Shown in pieces: positions 1 through 11,815 of a DNA stretch of 64,000 nucleotides. Numbering within the stretch: the first letter of the stretch is position 1; every line of letters begins with the position of its first letter. The translations under genes were made by a program, and so were the position numbers. The notes under the pieces are model-generated. The model worked only from the letters and a program-made list of their open reading frames with translations, had not been told where the DNA came from and did not search any database. Source of the stretch: Atrichornis clamosus (taxonomy: Eukaryota; Chordata; Aves; Passeriformes; Menuridae); assembly GCA_013400975.1 (NCBI GenBank), contig WBMZ01010873.1, positions 5,677 to 69,676 on the forward strand, written 5' to 3'.

Positions 1-60
1 CAGCCCAGCCCAGCCCAGCCCAGCCCAGCCCAGCCCTGCCCAGCCCAGCCCAGCCCAGCC
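1..60. repeat. (CAGCC)n microsatellite
   Basis: Twelve back-to-back units of the five-base motif CAGCC, with one unit changed (CTGCC near base 37). The array is cut by the left edge of the window, so its full length is unknown. It ends sharply at base 60. Confidence 0.95.
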
Positions 61-3000
61 GGTAAATCCCTGTCCCTACGTGTGACTGACAGGGCCAGAA
101 ACATGCCTGGGATGGCCCTGTGCCATCTCTGGATACAGAACACATAACTGGCCTGGACTTTTGGTTAGGCAGTGAAGGCTGAGACCTGGCACCCTGTCAC
201 AGTGCAGCCACAGACACAGTATTTGTGAGCTCTGCAGCTTGTCCCTGAGGCAGGCTTGGTAGCAGCCTGGCTGAGAAGTAAGAGACAAACAGGAAAGAGC
301 TGTCATCCAGTGTACAGCTGGGTTTTTTCCCAGACATCTGCAGGCTTGTTGCCTCTTAAGGAGGAACCTATGCCTTTGGATGGAAGACTCTGTGGCTCTT
401 CCTCAAAGGTGCAAGAAAGAGGAACCTGAGCACAGCACGGCGAGCCCCAGCCTGGATTCAGTCTCCTTGTTCCTGGGCTGGCATTGCTGGAAACACCGGG
501 TTTCCCACAGGAGAGCTCTGTGTGTCAGTCTCCCCGGCAGAGAGAGGCCCCATGCGCATGGCTTAGGAGCTCCCTGAGGTGTTTGTGTGGGAGATAAGGC
601 TCATAGACACCCCCTGTGCTTTTGGGACTGCACAGCCCTTTCCTCTGCTGCTCGTAGGCAGGTGAGTGACTTCCCACGCTGGGACTGTGCCTTCCTCCAG
701 CAAGCTGCTGGCAAAGTGTCTGGGCAAAGGAGGCACGAAGGCACGCAGCTCTGGACAGGATCTGGCCTCTGTGCAGGGGTGAACATCTCTGTGGAGCCAC
801 TGGATGCCGCTGCAGCGGGGCTGAGTGCAAAGGGGCGAAGGAATGGGCATTTTCTCTTGCACTGAAGAGCCCTCAGACAACTTGACTTTCCCACATCCTC
901 TCTCCCTGGCAGCTGCGGGGAGGACTACTGTGCAAGAGTGGTAGGAAATGTCAAGCTTTGGACTTGACACTTTTCCTTCAAGACATCTGTCCTGTCCCTC
1001 CACCACCTCTCCCCGCTCCCTCTCCCACCCCGCCCCCCTTCCGGCTATCCCGATCCATGTTTTCCCCTCAGGCAGGATTAGCTGCAGCGAAACCATAGGT
1101 GAAGAAAGGCCACTGACAAGTTAAGAATTGCTGGTAAACAGAAACCAAACAGCGGAAAATGGAAGAGAGTGTGGAGGAACTGCCCTTAAAGCGTCCTAGA
1201 GGATGGCGAAGGACCTGCTCCCTCCAAGACATTTGCACCCTGCAACACCACTCTTCTCCTGGCGGTTCCTCCCAATGCCAGTGGCGTTAAAGAAGAGGGG
1301 CACTCAGTGGACGATACTTACAGGCTGCCCAGCTGAGTGGATGTGGAGCTGAAACACGCTGGAGAGGGCTGAGGTGCCGTTCTGGGAGCCGAGCTGGTCT
1401 GTGGCTGCTGCCGGGTCCTGCGCTGGCTGGGCTCTGACACCGAGCCCCTGTTTTGTTACGTGCAGATAGATATCTGCTTTCTGTTTCGGTTCTGAGGGCA
1501 GTGCTCTTTCCTGATACCGAGTCAACTAAATATGAGCATGCAAAAAAGCCAAGCCCAGCTGCCACAATCCGAGCCGGGGTCAGGCTTGCCTTTCCTTCTC
1601 CCTGCTGTGCTAACCAGCACGAATAACTGACCGGGCTAAGCTCACTCATGATTGTTGTGCTGTTAGAGTAGCTTGGGTGTCCATGAGGGCTTAGACGAGT
1701 TTGTTTTGTTTGGACACTTCTCTGGAAGTGACTGACCGTCCCAGTACCGACCCCAGAACCACAGCACTGTCGCAGTTCACTGACAGCGTGGCCCTTCTTG
1801 CGCTTTGAATGCTGATCCCCTCCCGCTGCTTCCCAGCCCCAGCGTCGCCCAATCTCCCCCTCGCCTGCAGTCACTGCGCCTGCGCAGGCAAGGTGCCTGC
1901 TGGTACAGGAAACATTTGAAACCTCGAGAGCTGTAAGGGGTAAAAGTCTCCTTCCTTTAGTCTTCCTGGCCAGATCCAGAACTGTTTGTCCTACTAGCAG
2001 CCTTTGTCTGTTAGGAGGGCTGTGTGTAGGAGATTGATGCATGCAGGACACCTAGCCATGAAGCTGTTCACAAAGTTCCATCTAGTAATTCCATGTTTAG
2101 ACATGGTCTGGAAACCTCCATGTGGTACACATGTTGTGAGCCTGTAATACTGGCACTCACATCCAAGAACACAAAGTAGGGTAAAGGAAATATGGGAGGA
2201 AGTCCTAGGAGAAGCTCAGTGGACAGGGACATCCCGCAAGTGGCAGTGGGGAGGTGCCTTCCTACGTGTCTCTGTGTATGGAATAACTTTAGCATGGAGA
2301 AGGACAAAGATCTTGTATCTGGATCAAGGGAGTTCAGATCATAGGTGGCTTAGGCAGGAATTCTAGCGGGAGAAATCAAGGGTGGGGCAGAAAGCTTGCA
2401 GCAAATAAAGCCCAGCAGTCCAGAGCTGCTGAGCTGAAAGTGGAGAGTGGTGAGGACAGAGAAGGAAACCTTGGGGCTGAACATGGCCATCTTCTAGCAT
2501 TGGGGCTACTGGCTGGGGAACTGAGGCATGAGCAGAGACCTTTGAGGTGAGACCTCTGTTCCAGTGAAGTAACAGGCGTGGGCGGGAGGCACATTTGTGC
2601 TCCCAAGAAGGGCAGTCATGCAGTTTCGCAATATGCCATCAGTTTTTCTGTTATTCAGAGAGGAAAAGGGTATATGATTTTGATCTGGTGATCAGCCAAG
2701 GAGTTGGCTGATCTCAGCACCACAAGTGAGGCTGCTTTTTCACTGCCATGGGCAGAAGGCACAAGCAGCTCCTTCAAAAATATCCTCGCTTTCACTTTGG
2801 GGTAATCAGGATGACTGCCGCAGTGGGTCTGCTCCGTCATGCCAAAGCATTTCTCCCTGGAACCACTGTCCTCTTAGAGGGGTGGCTGTTCCAGGATCAG
2901 CACGCCATGTCACCTGATATTGCTTCCACTGGGCATACATCTTCATTTTTTGGCCTTTTTTTCCAAGAGAAGAACCCTGTTAGCCAAGCCACCCTTCTGC

Positions 3001-6000
3001 CTCATCTGCTTGACTTCCAACATTTTGGAAATTAATGGCTACTGTGCCTGTAGGAGGTGATGTTAAAAAGTTTAAATGTTTAAAATACACCATTTGGGAA
3101 TGTTATTCTTGGAGTGTGGCATCTCACTGGCCAGAGCTGGTTGCCTGATTGCACACCTGTGGCAGAAGCACTCCTTAGTGTTCCCTGAGGAACCCCATGT
3201 CCCCTCCCCGGCAGGGTCTCAGTCTCTGCTGCATTTAATGCCTTCTGGGATGCCACGGCTGCCGACAGGGAGAGGTCCAGTAAAAATTTTACTTCAGATT
3301 TGCCCTTGGTCCTAGCTGACCTTCTGATTCTGGAGGGTTCCTTCCACACTTTTGGCTACCCCACTAGCAGGTAGTTCCCCTTCCTTCTCCTTCCAGGTAT
3401 TTGGGCAGGGAAGATTTGCCTGAAGGCTGGGCAGGTTGCAATATACCTTTCCATTCTCCTTCCTAGGGACATTTTAAAGGTATGCTCTGACTGCCTCTTG
3501 GGCTTCAAATGCCAAAGTCTATCTGATGATGGAACAGTTGGGGAGGATAGGTGTGATGGGAGTGGGGTGGGGTAAGCAGGGAAATGATCATCAACATGTC
3601 TCATGGAGAAAGAATGGGAAGGGAGAGAAGAAAGGCAGCAGGGCTTCTACATGTGTGTGCCTTGAGGTAGGAGAGGCTGGATGGAGTGTTTGGGCTGCTG
3701 GGTCCTGTTGTCTCTGGGTGGGAAACAGGAGCATTTTCCAGGAGCCAGCTTCTACTAAATTCTGGTGTGATTGTTGCTTCCTGGAATTGCTTCCTGATAT
3801 AGACATGTCATTTTTTGTGTGCATTAAGATGCTTACGTGGCTTTACAGTGGAATGAACTGCTCTGCAGTTCTTGGTTTCTTGTCGAGCGGTTAAAGCAAA
3901 CACTGCAACACTCAGCAGTGTGTAATATTAGTAGTAATATTAGCAATCACAAGGAAAGCACGACATGACTGGGGCTTTCCAAATTTTTTTCTTATTTTAC
4001 CCTCCTGTTTTAAAAGTAAACTACTACACACCTGCTTTCCAGAAGTTGGTCATGATCCTGGGTTCTCATTTCTGAGGGAATATCCACAGAAAAACTTGCA
4101 TCCAGTCCTAGCCCTGACAGAAGCTCATCCAGTTGTGCCTAAGAGGCCTCATAATGATGATTTGTGCCTATGAGTCTAATTTTTATTTAGTTACTGCATT
4201 TGTCTTTCTACAGTACGATACAATTTTTCCTCTTGTCTCTTATACAATGCACAACAGAGGGACTGTATGGGATATTTGCTTCCAGCAATACTGGGATAAT
4301 GAAATAGTCCTGTGTGATGCTTCAGATGGTGGCTGGGCCTCCCTTCACATTTGATAAAAGATCTTGATCTGCTCTCTGTGTCTGTTATCCAACAACAGCC
4401 AAGGGTATGCTTAGCAACACACAGAACATTTTGTGCTTTCAGTAGGTGGGTATTTAGGAAACCAAACAATACTGATGATCGCTGGGGACCTTGCACACCC
4501 ACAGGCGTGTACAGCCTTCACTGTTCATTGCCAAAGCACCAGAACCTAGAAGGGAATGTGCTAGCAATGAGCTATGCACCAGCATCATGACAATATTGTG
4601 ATTTTAAGATATCCAACCATTCTAAACTACTGATTGTCTGTTTTGGAGTACTGTGCTAATGGCCTGTCTTGGTCTTTATTTTCTCATCATATCCCATGTA
4701 TTATTGTGGGATAATACTCCAGTCTGGATCTAAAACACAGAAACAAAATAGTAAGAGCCAGGATATTTATTTGTTAAACTTCCTCTAAGCAATGTCAATT
4801 CCGGGAAAGTTCAGAAGAATGTGATCTGTTACATTTTTCCCCTTGGGTATGGTACACAATAGCTAGGAAGAAACATCTGCAGCTGGGGAAGAATGTGCCA
4901 AGACTGCAAAAGCATTTAAAAAGGCATTTTTTATTAATCTCCTCTTTGGCAGGCAAGCCCTTACCCTTCATAACATTGCAATGTACTCAACTGTACCGTA
5001 TTTAATCTGTACTTAAACTCTACTTAACTGGACCGCCTGTCCCGCAGAAGACAACTACAACTGTAATGATCTGTGCTCAGATTTGGAGGCTGGGAGAAGG
5101 GGGCTCCCTGGTAACTTCATTGCTCCCTCCATACTGTGGGTGGCTCATGTGCCTTTTTTCTCAAGACCTGTATCTCCAGCGCCTTGGCTGGTGTGACAGG
5201 CACAGCCCTCGCACTGCTGGCAGGTGAAGACCACACCTCCTCAAGTGCCAAAACCCCTGCGGCAGCCCGGGCCCCTGGGCTCTCTCAGCATGACCTGACC
5301 CAGCAGATGCATCGCAGCAGCTGGGCGTGGGCCAGGTTAGCTGCAGCTGGCTGGGGTGCGGCACTGCAGGTGCCTCACTTCACCAGACCACTGTGTAAGG
5401 TCCATGCTCAACGGGAGAGGTGAACCAGGTCTGCCGTGTATCGGGTGGTGTGTCCCTTGAACACAAAGAGTATTTACAACATTTTGAAGCTCCTTTTGTT
5501 CTAAGTGAAGAGGTGCCTTATACAGTTGATACGGAATTTTATTAATAATATTTAACCCAACGAGGACATTATTACAAATGCATGTACCCTACTGCCAATA
5601 GGGGAGAATATTTTTTCACCTCTCTGGAATTTGCCTTGGGTTTATTTTTTCTCCAGTGAGATTGCTGTCAATCAGTAAATCATAGTGTAATAATGTGATG
5701 GAGACAGTTTAAATGACAGAAAAATGAGCTCTTCCAAATGCTGAGATGGAGTGAAATCCCAGCCAAAGAACTCTGTACTTATCTTTGTGGAACATACTCT
5801 TTACTGAGGTTTGAGATTATAGAAAAAATTGGCCTATTGGGATTTAAAGAATTAAACAAACCTATAAAGTTTACCTTTTTTCACTGAAATAGGCCCAGGC
5901 AAGAGAGTGAGGTATTAGTTGTTTTTGAGAGTGAAGAAGAGCTGGTGTATCTCCAAATCCAAGACATTCCTTGACAGATCTAAATGCATCAAATATTCAG

Positions 6001-8988
6001 GAGACATAATTATACCATTTTCTCCTGCCCCAGACTTGTTGAGCAGACTATAAAGAGCAATGGGTATTCTAGGTCAGCAACTTTTGGTGACAAAATTGTT
6101 TGTGTGAAATTACAGTGGTTAAATTACATTGTCATATAGCAGTCTCTGGTCAGAAAAAAATTCCAAAACCCCACAGCATGTTCCTCCTGGGATGAAAAGT
6201 ACTAGTATTTTTGCTTTTATGACTTCTGTCCTTAGCAATGCTGTAAAAATATTCTCCTGACATTTCAGGTTCTTTTTTATATACAGAAGATAGTATGTAA
6301 CTGTTCTGATTCATAAGGGAATATTACAGTTACAAATTAAAAAAAACCCCAACAAAGCAAACCAACAGTTGCAAATAAACATGATAATCACAATGCCAGA
6401 AGGAGTACATGTAAGCGAGCTGCACAAGATTGAATCCCTTATGCTGTTCTTTTCAGCAGATATTTATGAACCTGGATACAAACATATCATATTGACAAGG
6501 GACCTCACTTCCTACTCAATATGACTTGTTTATTTTTAGTCTGGGAACCTGGACAGCTATGCTTTCTCAGTAGTATTAGTTGCCACCACTCTGTTTTTCA
6601 TATGTGTAGGCTTCTGAGAAGAAGAATTGACATAAAATGCAAAAAGCTCGAGAAATGCTGGTCTACCTATTGAACCAATGAAAGCATTAATAAAGCAGTC
6701 AGCATTATAAAGTTTACGAACATAAAAAGAATATTGCCCATCAAAATATCAATGTGACTTCTTTCCAAATGACAGTTTGCTTTCTCTAGACAGCAATAAC
6801 AGTGCTCCTAATTACATCTCGGGGCCATATAGTTTTCTAGGTTGAACATCAGCAAAGTGCCATTGAGGGATACGTACCGCTCCAGCATGAATTCCTGTCA
6901 AAAGTTCTACTGCAGCTGTGGTATTCTTTGCTATTCACCTTTTTCCAAATGCCTTTAAGAACTTTCATCAAGATCAACAACAGAAATTTTGTTAAGTCTT
7001 TTCATCTAATAAACTTAATTAGTCACTGAAGTAGATCCACACGGGAAAATGCACATAATCCTGAGAGGAAGAGAATTAAGAAGCTTCTTGAAGGAATTGT
7101 GATTCATTTGATAAACTGGTGTTACTTACTTTACATAGTAACAGCATCACTCTGACATGTTTTGCTTCTGGTATGCATCCAGCAAAAGCACTTTAATTCA
7201 TTGCATGAAAGATATATGAAATTCGTACAATATCATTGCATGAAAGATGTCTGTGCCTGTATTTTAGCACAGAAATTGCAGAACAGGACCTAGTGAAGCT
7301 TGACCTGATTAATAGTTTTGCCATGTATGCTGTTGTTTATAGGTCTTGGCAAGCACAGCTGTGCAGGATCAGACTCTTAGGTGGCTGAAGCGGTGTTCAG
7401 TCCTGAACATCTCCTTCTCTACTAAGGCAGGCACGTGATAGCATGGGCTCTGTACCCAGAGGGATCTCTGTGACTCTTCTTTATTCTTCATTAGTGACTA
7501 ATTTCTAAAGTGCCGTCACTTTTAAAATAGAGATATTCAAGTAATCATCAGAACTTGTGGTTTCGTAGACAACTGAGATCTCCTGATAGTCTTCTGCCTC
7601 TGCCTCTTTCTTCCTTCGTCCTTGGTCCTGCCTCTCTCTCATAACAGAGGGTACATTAAGGAAAAAATACCTCAATACTCATCCCTCCCCTGCATACTTT
7701 CACCAGCTCTCTGCTACCCGTCCTTGTACTGTGCAAAAGGGACTCCATCCAACTTACTACGGCAGACCTTCTGTAGCTAATAGAGTTCTGGAAATACCAT
7801 GGCATCGATGGTGGAAATTCCTGGTTGGTTCTTTGGCATTGAACAGAATAAGGGAAGAAATGTCAAGCTGTGGGTAAATATTAAAAGTTAACATCACCCT
7901 CACAACCTTTCTCTTAGAAATTGCCACCCCCAAGGTGGGGTGGGTGAGTCAAAAATCTGTCTGGACTTCACCTTTCTCAAGTGCAAACCTAGTTGCTTTG
8001 CTTAAACTCTGGAAGGCAGTTGGACTGAGTGGAACTGTTAAGACTTAGTGGAACTGTAGAAACAGATAACTTCTCCAGGGACAAATAGCTCCAGGGAGAG
8101 GCAGAGCACATCAAGGGATTCTCTCACCACAGGTGCACTCACCAGAGCTTATCTGACTACAGCATATTTCAAACTATCATCTCTGAAACCAGATCTAAAA
8201 CTCTAACTCATTCAATTTGTTGATCGACCCGGTCATCAGAAGTGCCCATCTGCCTGTTTTCCAAAGTGTTACGGGGGTCACTTCAGTTGTACGAACTCTT
8301 AGTACACAGTCTGGTACTAGTTTTCCCTTTTTCTGTTGTTTATTTACAGTTTTTATGTCACAAACAGGAAGCAACAATTTACAGGAACTATTATTTTTGG
8401 CTAAATTTCATCCCCAAGCTTTCTAAAAGTCATTCACTCACTAGACTTTGCTTTGCATGTCCATGGGAAACCTCTTGAGTAATAGTATGTCAATCACAGG
8501 CACCAAAGAAACAAACACCAAATAAATAAGGAGAAAAACATGTTTAAATCCTTTTTTTTCCAGCAAAACAAGTAAATGTAGGCTTCAGGAAAATAAAATG
8601 TCTCGTTGTCCTGATTTCACTTTTTAAAATCTGAGGCTACATTTGCCTATGAGCTTAGATGTAGGCAAAGGGCCCTTAGTGCCAGTGTGATGACTTTTCT
8701 GCATGTGTGAGAGGAGAACACAAATCCTGGACACTCTAAACTGAGTGTTGCAAATTATGACTGACACCAAAGTACGTGGGCATGATACTCCTTGTGCTTA
8801 AAGCTGATGCCCTCCTCATCCTGACCCTATGATTGCTTACTCAGCTGTACTGCAGAACCTAAGGGGTGGAAAGCCACCCTCTTTGGAACAAAAACACTGC
8901 CTTCCAGAAAATCTGGGTTAAGTTATAGGGAAAATGAACAGTACTGGTCTGCACTGCTCATTTGACCTAGTTCTCTGATGATCAAGAT
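61..8988. other. Non-coding region, no gene recognised
   Basis: No reading frame here resembles a known protein and no convincing exon with paired splice sites was seen. The first 2.5 kb are richer in GC and contain the longest open frame of the window (1287-2051, minus strand, 254 codons), which has no recognisable domain and is probably chance. From about 2.6 kb on the sequence is AT-rich and ordinary. A 15-base direct repeat (CATTGCATGAAAGAT) occurs at 7199 and 7234. RERG would be the expected next gene on this side by vertebrate synteny, but none of its coding exons is visible. Confidence 0.6.
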
Positions 8989-9230
8989 CATAGAAACATC
9001 ATAGAATCGTAGAGTGGTTTGGGTTGGAAGGGACCTTGAAGATCATCTACTTCTAACCCTCCTGCCAGGGGCAGGGACACCTTCCACTAGATCAGGTTGC
9101 TCCAAGTCCCATCCAAACTGCCTTGAACTTCCAGGGACAGAGCATCGATAGCTTCTCTGGCCATCCTGTTCCAGTGAACCTTCACCCTCACAGTGAAGAC
9201 TTTTTTCCTAATATCTAATCTAAATTTATG
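8989..9230 (-). mobile_element. CR1 LINE fragment (3' end)
   Basis: Reading the plus strand, the segment opens with CATAGAA/CATAGAATC units followed by a GGTTTGGGTTGGAAGGGACC-type block, and it ends near CCTCACAGTGAAGAC and TTTTTTCCTAATATC. This is the reverse complement of the 3' end of an avian CR1 element, whose natural end carries short ATTCTATG-type repeats. The copy is heavily 5' truncated, as most CR1 copies are, and somewhat diverged. It lacks any part of the reverse-transcriptase frame, so it cannot move. It is the main sequence clue that the genome is a bird's. Confidence 0.93.
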
Positions 9231-11020
9231 TATGTGTCTCTTTTTATTTCTTTGTGTTTCAGTTGTAAAGCTCAGCTGTTGATTTCTATGCTCAGGACAG
9301 CTTAAATTTGGTGAGATAGATCCAACCTATTAATGTTTCTGTAAAAAAAGAAATGTACAAAAGTTTTATTCTCTAATAAATGACCACATTAGGGCCACAG
9401 CTCTTCATAGCACACAATGCCCACCTCTCTAAAACTACCTGCACATCTGATCTTCCAGTCACAGTCTGCACAGGAGGAGCTGATTGTGTTTAATAGGTGT
9501 ATTATTTTGTCAGTGTACAGATTCTTGCCCTGCTATCAGTTACCCTGAACTTAACCACTTTGGCTGAAAGGAATCAGAATGGTGTCTTCCATGGCTAATG
9601 AAATAAGGTTTACACAGAACCAAATACTGCACTTTATATTGTGCCTAGACTGATCTGCAAAATGTAAGGCTGCAAAAAAAAAAGCATATTGATTTAAGTA
9701 TGCAATAGACTAAACTCTCTATCAACACAGTTTTGTTTCTCCTCAGGGAGGCCACCTGGAGTAGATTTTTGCTTCCAATGAGCTGCCTATTAAGGTTTGA
9801 CTATAAGATTTCTCTGCGATCTTTTAAGAAGTGTTAAATTAAGTAGTGTGACTATTAAAAGTCTAATTTTAGTAACATTTCTAACATTTACTCTGACATT
9901 CTTTACAAGATACAGAGAACATATAGTAAATTGTGTTCTAAGTTACCTGGAATTCCAGTCTAACACATCAGAATTCAGGACCTTGGAGTGCACCTTGGCT
10001 GCTGTTTCACTACCTTCTCATTTTCCTTCAGGCACAGATAATAATAAGAAACACCACAAATTTAGTTTATTTCTTAAAGAAAGCCATTATCAAATTTATT
10101 ACTGCTCTAAACCTACCGACTATTATGTTTTTCACAGCTGGACTAACTGAGGCAGGAGAAAAGGCCTAGGGGGTACTTTCTTTGCCTGCTTGTTATTTAC
10201 ACAGAAGACCAAGAAAGCATTGTGGAAATGCTGTCCTATGGACTCTAAGTCTTTCATATTGAAATGGATGTTTTGTCTGCAGCCTGAAGCATCCATGCCC
10301 TGTAAGTTAGGGATCTACAGGCCAAAACATTCATTTGAAGGAACACAAACATCATTTAAAACAGGCTGTAACTGGATGAGAAACATTAAATGTACTAATT
10401 TTGACACTGGCTTTCTGCACAAGAGTCTTGTTTGTATTAATTTGTTATAGAAGTTAAATAGAGGGATTTAGTTTACTAGCTGAAAGTTTAGTTTTATACC
10501 GGAAGGTTTAGTTTTATATCCAGTGTATCAATGTCTTTGTGAGTGGAAGTCTGCATAAAAATTCAAAGCCATTTATAGCAAAACATACAGCAAACTTGGC
10601 AATCTTTGCTGTCAAATGGACATCTGGGATCTATTCTGAACCTAACTTTATTCTGAAAAGTGGTTGCATGCCAGAAAAGAAGAAAATGAAAGAAATAACA
10701 ACTTTGATAAGTAGATTTTTGCAGAGAACATGAGGAGAAATATACTGAAAATGTTTTCAAGAAAACTTTTTTACTCTGAAGATATAACTTGCTACCTGAA
10801 AAGGAAAAGGTTTTTTAAAGGAAAATTTGCTCAATACTGAAGAACAAAATAACCCCCTCTGAAAAGAAGCTGAACCTAAACAAAGCAGTCAGAAAGTCTT
10901 GGGTGCAGTGCAAAGATGTAAACAATAACAAAACAATAAGGGACCTAGAGACATCAAACTAACAAAGATATAGTGGAAAGGAAAATCAACTATTCTAAAG
11001 GGAAAGTAAAATGAGTTTAC
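9231..11020. other. Non-coding region, AT-rich
   Basis: Nothing gene-like was recognised. A short tandem near-duplication (units around GTTTAGTTTTATA) lies near 10,485-10,520. The stretch ends at the left border of the AGBL3-like relic. The next AGBL3 coding segment expected on the minus strand was looked for here and not found. Confidence 0.6.
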
Positions 11021-11815
11021 CTTTTGATCATGTTTTGGGTATACCAGATGGAAGGGTAACATTTCTTCATGATAGATTTGGATTTGCAGTACAACTCCTG
11101 GCCTGTTAGAAAGCACTGTGATTTCCCACAATCACACCATCTGGATTCAACATTGGTACCACTTTAAAGAAAAAATTTTCCCATGGGTGTTGAGCTTTGC
11201 TTGAGTCACCAAGAAAGAAATGCATAAAGCCCTTCATTATCCAGGAATTTTTTGTTTGTCCGGGATGCAACCTCAATATCAGTATCACAGCCTTTCTCTC
11301 AGTGCCCTTGCCACATTTAGAGGGGAGTAGTGGTGGTTACAGTTAAGAAATGCACTGTGTTTCCTAACAGTGAATGGCATAAGATGTGAATCCTGCAGAA
11401 TCTGGATTTCGCTGGACCTTTAGAGATGGCCACCAGGTACTCCTGCAGGTTGTTGTAGGTGTAAGGATAGTAGTGGACAAAGTGACAGGTGTCTTGGTCA
11501 TGAAACTGGAACATCCAGATGAGTGAGAAATAATTATGTCCACCGTGCCCCCCATTGTTTCTGTAATAACTTGCATTATTTCCAGTCCTTCACCAGCCAT
11601 TTCTTGTACTGTTTCTTCACATTGATTTCTGAGTACAGCAGTGGCCACAAGCCATGTTTATATAGGCTGCTATACTTGGTAAATTTGACAATAGTGAAGC
11701 ATTATAGCATCCCTACCTGTGTATTGCTTGCTGGGAAGTAGCACCACTGTGTTTATCTGCTTGTGTAGAGGTTGGTGTTGGGTCAGCCAGTGCTCAAATA
11801 CATTAGTATTTGAGA
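11021..11815 (-). pseudogene. AGBL3-like cytosolic carboxypeptidase relic
   Basis: Translating the minus strand in shifting frames gives long, ordered similarity to cytosolic carboxypeptidases of the AGBL2/AGBL3 type (zinc M14 enzymes that trim glutamates from tubulin). In order one sees NTQWCYF, FTIVKFTKYSSLYKHG, WPLLYSE, YFSLIWMFQF, DTCHFVHYYPYTYNNLQEYL, KSRFC, LCHSL, LTVTTTTPL, HPGQT (normally HPGET, part of the zinc site), NSWIMKGF, FFFKVVPMLNPDGVIVGNH and CYPSIWYTQNMIKR. NLQEYL and the TTPL ending fit AGBL3 best, from memory of the family. The frame is broken by several in-frame stops and frameshifts (for example near 11,310 and 11,110), and the glutamate of HPGE is lost, so no enzyme can be made. 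No introns interrupt about 260 codons, which suits a retrocopy. However, the similarity stops exactly at an AAAAG|GTAAAC donor-like junction at 11,021, so a duplicated large exon is also possible. No poly(A) tail was seen. It has no syntenic link to PDE6H. Confidence 0.88.
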
